From Cyathus striatus (taxonomy: Eukaryota > Basidiomycota > Agaricomycetes > Agaricales > Nidulariaceae): a stretch of DNA of 64,000 nucleotides. The translations under genes and the position numbers were made by a program. Position 1 is the stretch's first letter; each line of letters opens with the position of its first letter. Of this stretch, positions 1-11,825 are shown one piece after another. The notes under the pieces were generated by a model, which was not told where the DNA came from, did no database searches, and saw only the letters and a program-made list of their open reading frames with translations. The stretch lies in NCBI GenBank assembly GCA_025738555.1, contig JAOVFP010000005.1, positions 6,138,001 to 6,202,000 of the forward strand, written 5' to 3'.

Positions 1-387
1 ATCTAATCAGTAGTACATGAAGCCAAACTTTCACCAAACCTATTGGTCCAAAAGTTCATGCTACTTACCTACATCTCTAACCCTTTTTGTAGCACAGTAT
101 TACACTTGTGGGATGCATTAGTAGCTACATTATTCTTAGTAGGTGGTAGTACTACCATTTGGGTAATGTAGTGGAGTGCTTTTTGCAATGATAAATTGTT
201 GAATTGTAAATTCTGTTGTCTGCCGTCATAATGAGTTAATCATCAACATATTTTATGCATGTGATTAGAAACAATCAGTATTAAGCCTTAGAACAACTTG
301 CACAGGATGTAATTACTTATCAGCAGAGCAAGGATGTGATCACCTGTATCATACATTTTAAGTCTGAAAGTATTTATTGGGTGATTT
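1..387. other. Left flank, no gene seen
   Basis: AT-rich sequence with no supportable gene. Its last bases (TTGGGTGATTT) match the end of the tandem-repeat unit on the far side of the Ty3 element, so this is the left part of the site into which that element inserted. Confidence 0.6.
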
Positions 388-1481
388 TGATACGTGGGTT
401 AAATAATACAACGTACTTTATTTATTTTTCTTTATATCTCATTTTGAGATATTGGACTGAGGGCGTCGAGTTGGACACCAAGGGGAGGGGCTGAGGTCCC
501 GAGTTGCCTCTCATAAATCACTAAGGGATATAACTAAATATTAAAACCTATACTCTGCCTCAGTACTGAATTCAAACCCTTTAAACAAATACGATACCTA
601 TTTATCTTCATAAACACGATGTCGTATTGCCAATCCCAAAGTAACATAAAAGAACTTCATAACTAAAGAATAAGTACTCAGTACAAATGACAATAAATGG
701 AGACAGAATAATGACTAGACAACTACCAGAACCTCAGACCCAATATCCAGCTATCATAGCCTATGTGATAACGGTATGTTGGTGAAATAACAGAGTGCAA
801 AGTGGGAAGGGTGAAAGTGTAGCGATGAAGAGATGATGCATTATTGAGGAAATGGCGAGCCAAGCAGGAAGCACATCACACATCATTGCCACAACTTCCG
901 AATTAGGAAGGCGCTGATGAAAGCGCCCATGTGCACACGCACTGTTGCAATATGGTGTCAGATAGGGAAACATATGAATGCCTGATGATTGGCCATGCAT
1001 GCCTGGACTATATCTGGGCGTTGACACATATCCAACCTAGACCAGAGTTACTGTGTGGGTAGGAAAGCACAGTAGATAAGAAACTGTAAATAAGTGCATG
1101 AGTAAATGTATATAGAGGAGTGAGGAGGGAAAGAAACGGGAGGAACTGCATGGGCATTCTTCCCCCCCACAGACAGGGCAGTGTATCAGACAGAACAGTA
1201 CAGAACTAGAATACAAATTTGACATACTGATTTAAAACTGAACTCGTTTTGAATTAAAATCTGAACCATTGATCATTGAATCGTTGAAGTCCCGCTGCAT
1301 ACTAAAAATAGATATACCTTGTTCTAAATTTAGTTTACCTTTGAAAAGAATTGATATTCGCGCGCCCTCGAACTTATTAAATCTTTGAGCTTGGGAACTT
1401 AGAATATAAAATTGCATTGGAATTGGGAAACTATTCTAAGTGTGTATTAAAGTAATCTAAACCCACACACTAAGTACATCA
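388..1481 (+). repeat. 5' LTR of the Ty3 element
   Basis: It runs TG...CA and matches 11826-12919 over its full 1,094 bases. The internal domain starts straight after it at TCTGGAGCCC. Open frames on the minus strand recur in both LTRs only because the LTRs are copies of each other; I do not call them genes. Confidence 0.95.
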
Positions 1482-1482
1482 T

Positions 1483-1500
1483 CTGGAGCCCACTGCGAGG
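1483..1500 (+). other. Candidate primer-binding site
   Basis: One base after the 5' LTR the sequence TGGAGCCCACTGCGAGGG begins with TGG, as expected of a site complementary to a tRNA 3' CCA end. I cannot name the tRNA. Just downstream is a T-loop-like stretch (GGTTCAATTCC near 1508), which may mean more of a tRNA was copied in. Confidence 0.5.
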
Positions 1501-1615
1501 GGGTGAGGGTTCAATTCCAGACAAAGACATTCTGAAAAATAGAATAACTTTGAAAATAAAAGACAAATAAATATCGTAAAAATACAGAAAAATCGCCGTT
1601 AAATTCGGAGTCATT

Positions 1616-3385
1616 GTGGCTAGTAGTAAATCAACGAAACGAACGACCCGCACTTCGCAGAAAGCAGGATTTGAAGTTTTAGAGCTACCTACCAGAAAGA
1701 GAAATATTAGAAATCAAATCGAAGGCACCTCTACAGAACTTGTAACACAGTCAACAAGTAATATAGAAGGAGAACCTGAGATTCAGATACCTATAGCTGA
1801 GACAGAAATTGAGACAAGTACAGTGGATCAATATATCATCCCAGGTGCTTTTTCAATACCAAGTCCACCACCTGAATTATTAAGTGAGGACTCTGACGGA
1901 TCAGAAGTAATACAAGCTTTAGCAAATACCTTAAGTCAGATCACTCTGGCAGACTTATCAGATAGAGAAAGGGAAGAGGAAATAAATCCTTTACCAGTAT
2001 TTGGACCCCCAGAAAGACCACAGACCCCACCACCTGCACCACCTTCAGATAGTGATTCAGAAGACGAGATGGCAAAGGGAATACCACCACCAACAAGTCG
2101 AGACAGTCCACAGTGGAATGGAGATGGTAGATGTCTAAAAGACTGGATAAGACAGCTTGAAATGCTCCATGAGCATTATGACTTAAAAGATGGAAAAAAG
2201 CGAGTGAGACATGCAGTTGGGTGCATAGAGAAGTTTGAAGTGGCAGAGATAGTTAAAAAATTTGCAGAGGCTAAAGAGAATGATTGGGAGAAGTTCAGAG
2301 CAAAACTTATGTTAGAATATGATCCTGATGAAGGGGAACAATATGGTTCTGCAACTAAGTTAGAACGGATGGCTAGAAAACAAAGGCCAATTGGTGATGG
2401 GGACTATCGTGAATGGAAAGAGTTTAGGAGATCATTTGTTGATGAAGCAGAAAAAGGAGAAGAGACTGACAAGAACAGTCTATTTACAAACCGATTTTTG
2501 GTGAACACTATTAGTAGTGTTTTTACAACAGATTTCCGGGAGAAAGTGAATACACATTTGAGATTCAAGGACTCTGCAAAAGAAACACCAGTGAAAAGAC
2601 AGAGAGAAGACCCATATACCTTAGCAGAAGTAGTAGAGGCAGTAGATAAATTAATGGGGACAGTACCTATTGGGGGAATAGCCAACTTGTACACAGAAAC
2701 AGTTGGAAATTCAGCCAGTGTGATAAAGAAAGAAGTAATTGAACAAGCATTTATTGAGGGCAGCAAGCAAAGCTATGACAAATTGCATAAAGAGATGGAT
2801 AGTCTGAGACTAGACATGCGAAATTTATTGCAGAGTCAAACAGCTCTAGTACAGGCACAGAGTAATCAGTACCGGCCCCTTGTAAATAATTGGGCACCTC
2901 CACAGAATACTACTTATCAGTTCTGAAACCCAGTGAACCAAGGGTCAGGAGGATTTGGAGGACGAGGTATGAACCGGGATTGTCACTATTGTGGTGATTG
3001 TACTGAGGGGATTAAAAACTGCAGAGTATGTGCTAAAGACTTGCAGGATGGGCTGATAAATGAATTGCCCAATGGAAGAATTGTGATGGGAGCAAGTGGT
3101 ATGGCACTGTATAAGAAAGATGGGCCATTGCGAAGGGAGGTTGAGAGGATTATGCAGATGAAGGAGACTGAAATTCGACAAGTACAGCCAGAAGGGAAAG
3201 TGATGCTCTTGCAAAATGCTAGAGTAGGATCAGAACCTCCAGCACACTTGTTGCAACAAATGCAGCAGTACTCATCATGGTTTGAGAGACAAGGGTGGAG
3301 TGTGCCACCATCAATGCAGAGTAGCAATGAACAGTACTTGCAGACCAGGACAGGGAAAGAGACCAATCCTAACCCGGATTTTTAA
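1616..3385 (+). pseudogene. gag: Ty3 gag-like gene, broken
   Basis: Encodes the capsid/nucleocapsid precursor that packages element RNA. One frame runs from 1616 to a TAA at 3383-3385, with a single in-frame TGA at 2924-2926. The first in-frame codon after the upstream stop (1577-1579) that could start translation is GTG at 1616, where ATG would be expected, so the start may be eroded. The N-terminal half is acidic and Pro-rich; the middle (about residues 160-330) has the Lys/Glu-rich helical character of Ty3 capsids. Near the C-terminus is a zinc-knuckle remnant, CHYCGDCTEGIKNC, with Glu at the place normally taken by His. The protease frame lies one step back (-1), and there is a further stop (3409-3411) before it opens. 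Domain assignment rests on position and the knuckle. Confidence 0.8.
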
Positions 3386-3411
3386 CAAGTCCAAGGAAGG
3401 AGAGGTGCTGA

Positions 3412-4629
3412 TCACCTGACCCGGTACCACAACCAGTAGCCGCTGGTACTCCAGAGGAAGAAGTTAGGCCAAAAAGTGCACAGCACAATATACCCAATGT
3501 GATAGAATCTGTTCCAAGTATTCCTGAAGGTGTTTCTGTGCCTATGTTAAATAAAAAGAAAGTACAAAACAAGAAAATTGAAAAAGACTCTACAAAAATA
3601 GAAAATATTAAAAACACAGAAAAAATTATGTTACCATTTCCTGAATGTCCTTTTAAACATGTAACACCATTGGAAATGGCACCTGGCCATCTACCTATCA
3701 GACTAGATGAGTTAGACAGAAAACTACACCACAATGTGGCACCAGTTGAGCAGAATGTGAATGTTTCAGATGTTGTTGAGAAAATGATGCAGGCAGAAAT
3801 AACTTTGACAAACCGAGAGTTGTTAGCAGTATCACCAGCTGCAAGGGCAGAGGTTCAAAATGCTATAACAAGTAGACGTATAGAAGTTGAAATTAGCCAG
3901 GTAGAAGAAAACATGAAAAAACAGAGTGTGGTACCAATCAGAATAGTACATATGGAGGAAGTGGATGATGATGATGCTCCACCTATACCAAGTCAACCAA
4001 AACTGAGAACTATATTGCTAAGTCAGTTAAAGTTGGATGATCCAAAACGTAGACCTTTCAACAAAAAACAAGGCAAAGAAATGGAATCAGGATGGGGTTG
4101 GCAGTTAAGTGACTTAGCAGTTCAATACTTTCACAACAAAACTGCAGACAAACGGCAAGCCACTGAACTAGTGTGTGCAGCCAGAGAGTCAGAGTCTTTA
4201 AGGGCTATAAAAGGACTTGTAAATGGACAGATTGAACAGGAGGCACTTTTGGATAGTGGATCTCAGATCATTACTATGAGTAAAAAAGTGGCAGAAACTT
4301 GTGCTATTTCATTTGATCCCTCTGTGAAAATTAAAATGCAGAGTGCTAATGGAGAATATGAAATGACATTGGGACTTGCACAAAATGTACCTTTTAAAAT
4401 AGCTGGAGTGACCATGTACCTCCAAATACATGTTTTAGAAAACCCACCTTACAATTTATTGTTAGGGTGCCCATTTGACTGCTTAATGGCAAGCAGTATT
4501 CAGAATGAATTAGATGGAGGTCAATATGTGACCGTTACAGATCCAAATACATTTGAAAAAATATGTATCCCTACACATGAGAGAGGGACAATGAAGATAA
4601 CTACAGAAGACAGCCAGAATTTTCACTAA
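3412..4629 (+). pseudogene. Ty3 aspartic protease region
   Basis: Open from 3412 (after TGA 3409-3411) to TAA at 4627-4629, in the -1 frame relative to gag. About two thirds of the way in is the retroviral-type aspartic protease motif ALLDSGSQIITM, whose DSG carries the catalytic Asp of a homodimeric protease, followed by a hydrophobic stretch ending NLLLGCPF, which fits the second conserved protease block (LLG). The protease would cut the Gag-Pol precursor inside virus-like particles. There is no ATG at the left edge, so it would be made by frameshift from gag or is separated by mutation. Its end overlaps the opening of the next frame (from 4581), again one base back. Confidence 0.82.
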
Positions 4630-7600
4630 TCGATGATTTGATACCTGATCAAGGAGAGGAAGTGCTAATCATAACATATGAACAGAATGAATTAAAGATG
4701 GACAGAATGTATATGAAAGATGATAAACCGATGTTAACAGTACAGGATTTGCAATGTGCATATATGATGGAACAACCAAGAGATGGTCAACTTGAAGATA
4801 AGAAAATGGCGGCTTTCTTTTTAAGCTTAGCACAAAGGTCAGCAGAAGAACATAGTGATATAAAAACAGACAACACAGTGAGAGCGTGTTTGGCTGGTAA
4901 AAAATATAAACCAGTAGCTCAGAAAGTTAGACCAGTGTTAACAGGAGTTCCCCAGGAGTATTACATAAAGCATGAAATAAAGGGTAATCCTTTAGAGAAC
5001 ATGTCAGAGTTACCAGACAGACCGCCAGACTTTATTCCAGGAATAAGATATACAGCTGAATGAAAAGATGAAATGGACAGAGTACATGGACAGGAATTTT
5101 TAATGGATGAAGAAAGGAAACTGATGCACTGGATGATTAAAGAACAGGAAGAAGCATTTGCATGGGATGACACAGAAAGAGGAAAGTTTAAAGAAGAATT
5201 CTTTCCACCAGTACAGATTCCAGTAGTACCACATATACCTTGGGTAGAAAGGAATATACCTATTCCACCAGCATTACATGAAGAAATATGCAAAATTATT
5301 AAGTCCAAAATTGATAATGGGGTATATGAACCATCTAATGCATCTTACCGGTCAAGGTGGTTTTGTGTAGTTAAGAAAGATGGAAAAAGTTTAAGATTGG
5401 TACATAGTCTTGAACCATTAAACCGGGTGACTATAGCTCACTCTGGATTACCACCAGCTACTGAAGAACTAGCAAATCATTTTGCAGGAAGAGCATGTGG
5501 TGGGATATTGGACTTGTATGTTGGATATGATGAGCGAGTACTAGCAGAGGCATCAAGGGACATGACTACTTTTCAAACACCCTTTGGGGCACTTAGATTA
5601 GTAACCTTGCCTATGGGATGGACTAACTCTGTACCAATCTTCCATGATGATGTAACATTTATTTTGCAAGATGAAGTACCAGAGTATACAAAACCATATA
5701 TTGATGATTGTCCATTAAGGGGACCAGCTACTCGGTATGAGTTAGAGAACGGGGGTTATGAAATGATAAAAAGCAATAATGGTATCAGACGGTTTGTTTG
5801 GGAGCACTTCCAAAATGTAAACTGGATTCTACAGCGAATGAAGTACTCAGGTGGAACATTCTCAGGGAAGAAGTCCATTTTGTGTGCAGATGAATTTGAA
5901 GTGGTTGGGCACCTATGTTCTTATAAGGGACGCCATCCAACTGCAAAGACAATAAACTCTGTACTGAATTGGGGACCTTGTGAAGATTTTAGTGATGTAA
6001 GAGCATTCTTAGGAACAGTTGTACAAGCTAGACAAAATATTCCAAAGTTTGTAGACTTAGCTGCACCACTGTATAACTTGCTAAAGAAAGATGCAGAATT
6101 TCATTGGAGTGATAAAGAACAAAACTCTATGGCAGTGTTGAAGAAAGCAGTAAAGAACAATCTACCAATTCACAACCCAGACTATAAGAGTAAACAACCA
6201 CTAGTTGTAGCAGTAGACACATCATACATTGCTACTAGCTGGTTGATTTATCAGAGAGATGAGGCAGACCCTTCTAAAGTCTATTATATTAAATTTGGCT
6301 CCAAAACCTTGTCAGAACGCCAATCACGATATTCTCAACCAAAGTGTGAACTGTTAGGACTCAGAATGGTCTTAGAAGAGGAACAATATCTTCTATTTGG
6401 ATGCAGGAACTTAGTCATAGAAACAGATGCAAAGTACTTATCAGGAATGTTAGATAACCCTGGGTGCATGCCTAATGCAACTATAAATCGCTGGGTTGAT
6501 TACATCCGAACAAACTTCCACTTTAAGTTAGTACATAAAGCTGGAAAAACATTTGGACCTGATGGTTTGTCTCAAAGAAAGTTTGCAAAGGGTGATCAGA
6601 CAGAATGGAAGTTTACAGATGAATCTGAAGATGATGAGATGCCATATATCTTAGAAAAGAAATATGCAGAGGATCCTGATCCACTACCACTGGAAGAGTA
6701 CTATGAAGAGATTGATACCCGAACAGGCTTCCTAATTGCAGAGTCTCCTCTAGACTTGAAAGATGAACTAAAAGAAGCATGGGAACAATATCAAGAAGAA
6801 TTGAAAGTAAAACAGAACTTAGTCAACAATGATAATTGTCCTGCCCAAGTTAAACAGTACTTATGTCAGTTCACAACTATGAAACCACTACTTGTAGAAC
6901 CTGAGTATGTTGCACCATACCCGGAAGAACACCGTTTGGAAGCCAGTCGTATCAGAGATGAAAAGATGCAGTTGCTCAAAGATTGGCTGAAAGATACAAG
7001 TATCACACCAGTTGGTTATACTACTAGACAGTTTAAGACATTTAAATGATTTGCTAAGAAATATTTCCTTGAAAATGGAAAACTATATCTTAAAGAATTG
7101 AATGGAGAACATAAACTGTATGTAGAGAAACCTTACCAAATGTACATGCTTCACTCTGCACATGATGCTCTTGGGCATCGTGGTGCATATGCAACAACCA
7201 AAATTATATCAACATGATTTTGGTGGCCACAGTTGGACATGGATGTGGAATGGTATGTGAAAACTTGTGAAGAATGCCAGAAGCGACAGCGAATGTTGTT
7301 TGAGACCCCTCCAGTTTTAACTGAGACTCCATCATTATTTCAGACCTTACATGCTGATACACTACATATGGGGGAAGAATTTGTTTCAAATGGTTGCAAA
7401 CTCATTGTACATGGATGATGTGCTCTTTCATCTTGGCCAGAAGCTAAGGCACTACGTGTAGAAAATGCAAGATCAATAGGACAATGGCTATTTGAGGACA
7501 TTATCTGCAGATGGGGTTGTATACAGAAGATTGTAACAGACAATGGGAAACCATTCTTAAAAGCTATGAAATGGTTAACAGACAAATATACCATTTCTGC

Positions 7601-8459
7601 AATCTCAATTTCACCTTACAATTCACAAGCAAATGGTGTGATAGAGCGCCCTCACTGGGATCTTAGAAATATGTTAATGAAAACATGTGGTGAGAACAAC
7701 CGATTAAAATGGTACTACTTTCTGCCTCATGTTCTATGGGCAGATCGTATTACTCCAAGAAAACGTCTAGGATGTTCTCCATATTTTTTAGTTACTGGCA
7801 CTCATCCAGTACTACCACTTGACTTAAAAGAAGCAACATGGCTGGTTGATCCACCATCAGGGATTATGCCAACAGCTGATTTAATTGCAAGGCGAGCACA
7901 GGCCTTAGCTAAGCATGTGCACCATGTTGAACTTATGCGAGAACGGTTAACAGAAGAAAAAATACGTCGACTTGAAGCTATGGAAAAAGAAGTAGAACAT
8001 AAAGTACAAGAATGGGTGTTTGACAAAGGTGATTTGGTCTTAGTACGAAGTCCAAACATTGGGAAGTTGTCAAATAAAAAGAATAGATATTGTTATAATG
8101 GTCCATATGTAGTAGTAGCAAGATCAAATGGTGGAAGCTATGTACTCTGCGAACTTAATGGTGTAGTTCTGCACTGAAAAATAGCAAGAGTGTGAGTCAT
8201 ACCTTATTTTGCCCGTAAAAATATACCATTAGCAGACTCAGTTCAAGATGTAATCGATTTATCTGAGAAAGGACTGTGGGATATGCTCGCAGAAGAAGAA
8301 CCAGAAGAAGAAATGCAAGGGGACATAGAAGATTTAATGTTCAAGAATGTTAAACTTAGCAAAGAAGTGAATGAATATAGCCTGAGTGACTTAGAGATTG
8401 AAAATAACATATCTGGAGATCACATAGACGAAAATTCAGACTCAGAACATGAAGAATGA
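4581..8459 (+). pseudogene. pol: Ty3 RT-RNase H-integrase polyprotein, with nonsense codons
   Basis: One continuous reading frame of about 1,290 codons, interrupted only by TGA at 5061, 7047, 7215, 7416, 8175 and 8193, and ending with TGA at 8457-8459. Order: linker to the protease; reverse transcriptase with FGALRLVTLPMGWTNS and the catalytic YIDD near 5700; RNase H with AVDTSYIA, a mid-domain YSQPKCEL and a C-terminal GPDGLSQR; integrase zinc domain HRGAY...CEECQK around 7170-7290; DDE core with LHADTLH, TDNGKPF and ANGVIERP; then an acidic C-terminal tail. The element's replication and insertion enzymes are all recognisable, but at least five stops lie before the tail. Most TGA positions are where I expect Arg in this family (YTAE[R], HG[R]CA), consistent with CGA-to-TGA change. 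Confidence 0.9.
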
Positions 8460-8590
8460 GGACGGAAATTCAGATACTTCATAGCTAAATACATACAAAG
8501 ATCCTATCTACAGAGCATAGGAAGCAGAAGATGTACTCCTAAATAAAACTATGAGCACTACATCGTCCAGAGCAGTAAAAACATAGTAAT

Positions 8591-9945
8591 TTACAGCTAA
8601 AAGAGAAGAAATATGAGTAAGAAAAGCGAAATGAGAAGGGAATATATGAATAGAATTACAGTGGCAGAACCATGAGACAGTTTATCCAACTCGAAAAGCA
8701 TACTTTTCATAGCAATGACATACTGCTCTATCTTGGTGGCAGCAGCAAGCAAATTGGCAGACCGTTGAGCGATAACGGCCTCCCGGAAGCTGAGAGAATG
8801 CCCAGGCTTGTCTGGGAATTGACGACCTTCAACCGAGTTAATAACGTTCATTGCCCACATACGGACATCAGGGAACTCTGTAAAAATAAACATGTATCAG
8901 ACAAAAATAGATGACATAGTTTAAAATAGAACACGTACTGGGAAAGGTTAAGTCAACACGAACACGCTTCCTTGCCACAACCTGAACAAATTTGCGATAA
9001 GATGGGCTGTGTAAATCGATGCGGGGAAGAGCCTCGTAAGGAATATGTACTGCTTTGGGACGAGTTTCTGCTACAGACTATAACAGAACAAGAATAAGAT
9101 AGTTTTATTTGAAATTAAAATGTAAGATCTCACCCTGGTAACAGCGGGAAGGGCAGCTGCATGTGCTGTGTTAACAGAGGCAGGTACAGAGTCTGCAGTA
9201 TTGTCAACAACCATATCGGTTGAATGCTAGACAACCAAAATGATTAATATATAGTCCGAAAAATATATAAAAATCGAAAATCATACTGTAGATGCGTCAG
9301 CAACAGTTACTGTGGCAGCAGGCACTGCAACAGCAGTAACAGGTGCAGCAGGAGCCGCTACAGCTGCCAGTGCAGTCATAACTTCGACCTCAGAGTCACT
9401 ATCAACCATTTCAACCGACTTGATCACTTTAGCATGCTATATAAGCAAAAAGTCAGGAAGAATTAAGTAAAGAAAGGAATAAGATAGTACTCACACGATG
9501 CTTAACACCAGTTGGGGCAGGGGTAGTGATTAAAACAATCGGAATATTATTCCGTTTCCTGTGAACATTTGCGCAGATCCAAAACACCGAGTTGTAGTAT
9601 GGTTCCGGATGGACATAGTCCAAACCACCCTTCTCGGTGAGAAGATGATAAAGCTTGCAGAAGGCGAACATTGCCTTGGTAAAATCGCCCTCATGCAGAG
9701 TATCAGGATATGCCTCATGGTGAGACAATACCCAGCGCTGTATAATTAAAAATCAGCAAGGAATATAACTACGAAGAATAATAGAAACAACGTACCAATT
9801 CTGCATGAGGACCGTCGAGGCTGATAGCTTTGACATCGATGCCGAGTGAGACGCAGTTGAGAAGACCGCCGACTTGATCGCGAAGAATGTGACAGGCACT
9901 GACAAAGGTCAGGGTATTGGTGTAGGATTTGACGGGTGAAGACAT
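8591..9945 (-). CDS. Intact spliced antisense gene inside the Ty3 element, unrecognised (332 aa)
   Basis: I do not recognise the product. Seven exons can be read on the minus strand: 9945-9796, 9737-9495, 9436-9287, 9226-9134, 9077-8939, 8877-8660 and a tiny last exon 8596-8591 (CTG TAA). Each intron is about 45-60 nt with a good donor (GTACGT, GTGAGT, GTATGA, GTGAGA, GTACGT, GTAATT) and a TAG or CAG acceptor, and phases join without a stop. The protein has an N-terminal domain starting MSSPVKSYTN, a 50-residue Ala/Val/Pro-rich linker (exon 3), a basic VARKRVRV patch and a helical C-terminal region. It is CpG-rich, unlike pol. The start is the first ATG; the last exon is the least certain part. 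It could be a captured host gene or an element-encoded antisense factor. Confidence 0.72.
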
Positions 9946-10376
9946 CAAGCGGAAGTAAGCACGATAGAGTGGTTAATATTATCACTCACAAGTAACTGCC
10001 TTTATACCTACTCCCCCTGCCTGCTTCAGCTACCGATATCTCTTCAGTAATGGCATGATAAATGTTCCCACATGAACCACGATATAATGGAAAGATGTCG
10101 GATACATCCCTATGGCACCATAAGATGATAAGACAGAGTAAAAAAAAGCAAGACTGTACACAAGGAATACAGCCGAGGATGGCTATTTCATTGTTGATGG
10201 GGGAAAAAGGGCATAGCACATGCCTGAAATGCTTGAAACTCGAAAGTCGGACAGTGTAAAATAATAACAAGTCGTTGACTTTGTAGATATGCAAAGACCA
10301 GACTCCTAACATGAATTTCGGAGCAATACGAAATTTATTTGAACAAAATTCAACAGAACAGCATACTCTATGTATT

Positions 10377-11391
10377 CTAATCGTTGTTAATAGTTACAAG
10401 CGAAGGTACACTATCAGAGTCTATAGAATAGGAATGAGCAGGTTGAGCACAATGCCCACCACGCTGACTATGAGAACCATGCCCATTGTGTCCACCATGA
10501 CTAGTACCAGAACCACCTCCCCTAGTCCCACTACCTTGCACAGGTACCTGTCCAAATGGGATGCTCAGGTCACGAATGACATGCACCCATGGTCGTGGAT
10601 CGATAGCACCAGGACGGTGTGCATCAGAACGATAGGGCAAAGCGAAATCGTATTGAGTGATAGACTTGTAGAAGGCACGAGGGACTTGAGTTTGGTTGAT
10701 TCCCAACTTGGTCTGTGCTTGAAAAACAGCGGAGGGGACACCCATTGCCTGGATCTCAGCTCCAGTGGCAGCAATAAAAAATGCTTCCATAGAAAGAAGC
10801 TGGGTGGGGGAAATGAGGCCTTCCTTTACGGTATCGGCCAAATGAAAGAGATCAACAATTACTTTGGTGAGGTCCATATCCAAAGCCAAAATACCATGAG
10901 CATGAAGACCGGAAAGACCACCGAGTTGTTGATATGCCTCATGGAAGGCACAAATGTAGTCGAGTAAATAGAACGAGTACTTGGCAGTTTGTATATTGGC
11001 CATCGCAGTTGAAAACTGAAGAGACTGTTGTGCTTCCAATACAACAGGAAGATGAGCAGCAAGGTCTAAATTAAAAGAACCATGAGAAGATGATAAGAAG
11101 TTAAAGAATAGATCATGTACTCATAGCCAGCACTTCAGTCTGATCCAAAGAAATGTTGGGCACGAGTACATTGGAAGGGTTGTCTAACAAGAAGCTGCAC
11201 CCCATCAACTCGGATGCCCGGGAACAGGTGATACAAGGACCACAGGGTTTGTCCAAGTTGATAATGCAAGGGGTGTTGTTCCAAACGCAGCGAGTGCAAC
11301 AATCAGATCGTCGGTAGCGACGAAGGCTGAGCTTCACAAGCTCGTCAATGATCTCTCGAAGATCAGGCAGTCGAGCACCAGTTGAAGTCAT
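10377..11391 (-). CDS. Intact spliced antisense Cys-rich protein gene (319 aa)
   Basis: Two exons on the minus strand, 11391-11121 and 11065-10377, joined across a 55-nt intron (donor GTACAT, acceptor TTTAG), total 960 nt and open throughout. Residues 24-33 are basic (RRYRRS) and are followed by eight cysteines between 31 and 65: CCTRCVWNNTPC, then CGPCITC and a final C. This resembles a fungal Zn2Cys6 cluster in its first half (CX2CX6C) but the later spacing is not canonical, so a zinc-binding, possibly nucleic-acid-binding role is only an inference. The C-terminal 50 residues are Gly/His/Ser-rich and disordered. It lies head-to-tail with the 332-aa gene, about 430 bp upstream of it, and both oppose pol. 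No frame damage is seen, in contrast with the sense genes. Confidence 0.7.
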
Positions 11392-11445
11392 CTAAATTTT
11401 GACAAGACAGTCAGTATGAAATAAAGAAAAAGAGAGAAAAAACCG

Positions 11446-11641
11446 ACATACTGTATGGCTGGAGAGTGGAATACGAAGTAGGGGGAAAATTCTGCAGACA
11501 GCGTGAAATCTCGACCTCTATAAGTGACAGACCACCAGATGCTGAGGCCACCGGTACGAGATAAGGCCAAGAATGATAAGCAGAGCATGATTGCATAATT
11601 TTTCCGAATAGACCAAGAGATCGGAAGAGGGCTTGTGACAT
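11446..11641 (-). other. Possible leader exon upstream of the Cys-rich antisense gene
   Basis: A minus-strand open stretch starting MSQALFRSLG ends at a perfect donor, GTATGT, and an acceptor (AATTTAG) stands directly before the ATG at 11391. The join is out of phase with the downstream coding frame, so this may be a non-coding leader exon, or an exon that a small change has put out of frame. Confidence 0.35.
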
Positions 11642-11817
11642 AAACCTATCTGTGAAAGTGCTTGATTATGCAACACAGATACACAATCTACTAAGTGAAG
11701 AGTCTAGTCACTGTATGAGAGCACATGTTCTGAAGGTAGAGGACAGAGTACAACGTTGAGTTCAGAAAAACAGTCTCTGTGAAAAGAATGCGACTGAGGA
11801 CAGTCATTTGTTAGTGT

Positions 11818-11825
11818 GGGGGAGA
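11818..11825 (+). other. Polypurine tract
   Basis: GGGGGAGA directly abuts the TGATAC start of the 3' LTR, the expected place for the plus-strand primer of a Ty3 element. Confidence 0.75.

Noticed and set aside
761..1417. Minus-strand open frames repeated at 12199-12855
   Set aside because: They lie inside the two LTRs and recur because the LTRs are copies; sequence bias, no domain.
1482..1524. tRNA gene just after the 5' LTR
   Set aside because: TGG start and a T-loop-like GGTTCAATTCC are present but no D-arm or anticodon arm; position fits a primer-binding site instead.
2924..8459. Alternative genetic code or programmed TGA readthrough
   Set aside because: Genes such as Cdc73 and the paralogue at 58867 contain no in-frame TGA, and the TGAs fall where CGA Arg is expected, so mutation is the simpler reading; kept as an alternative in the findings.
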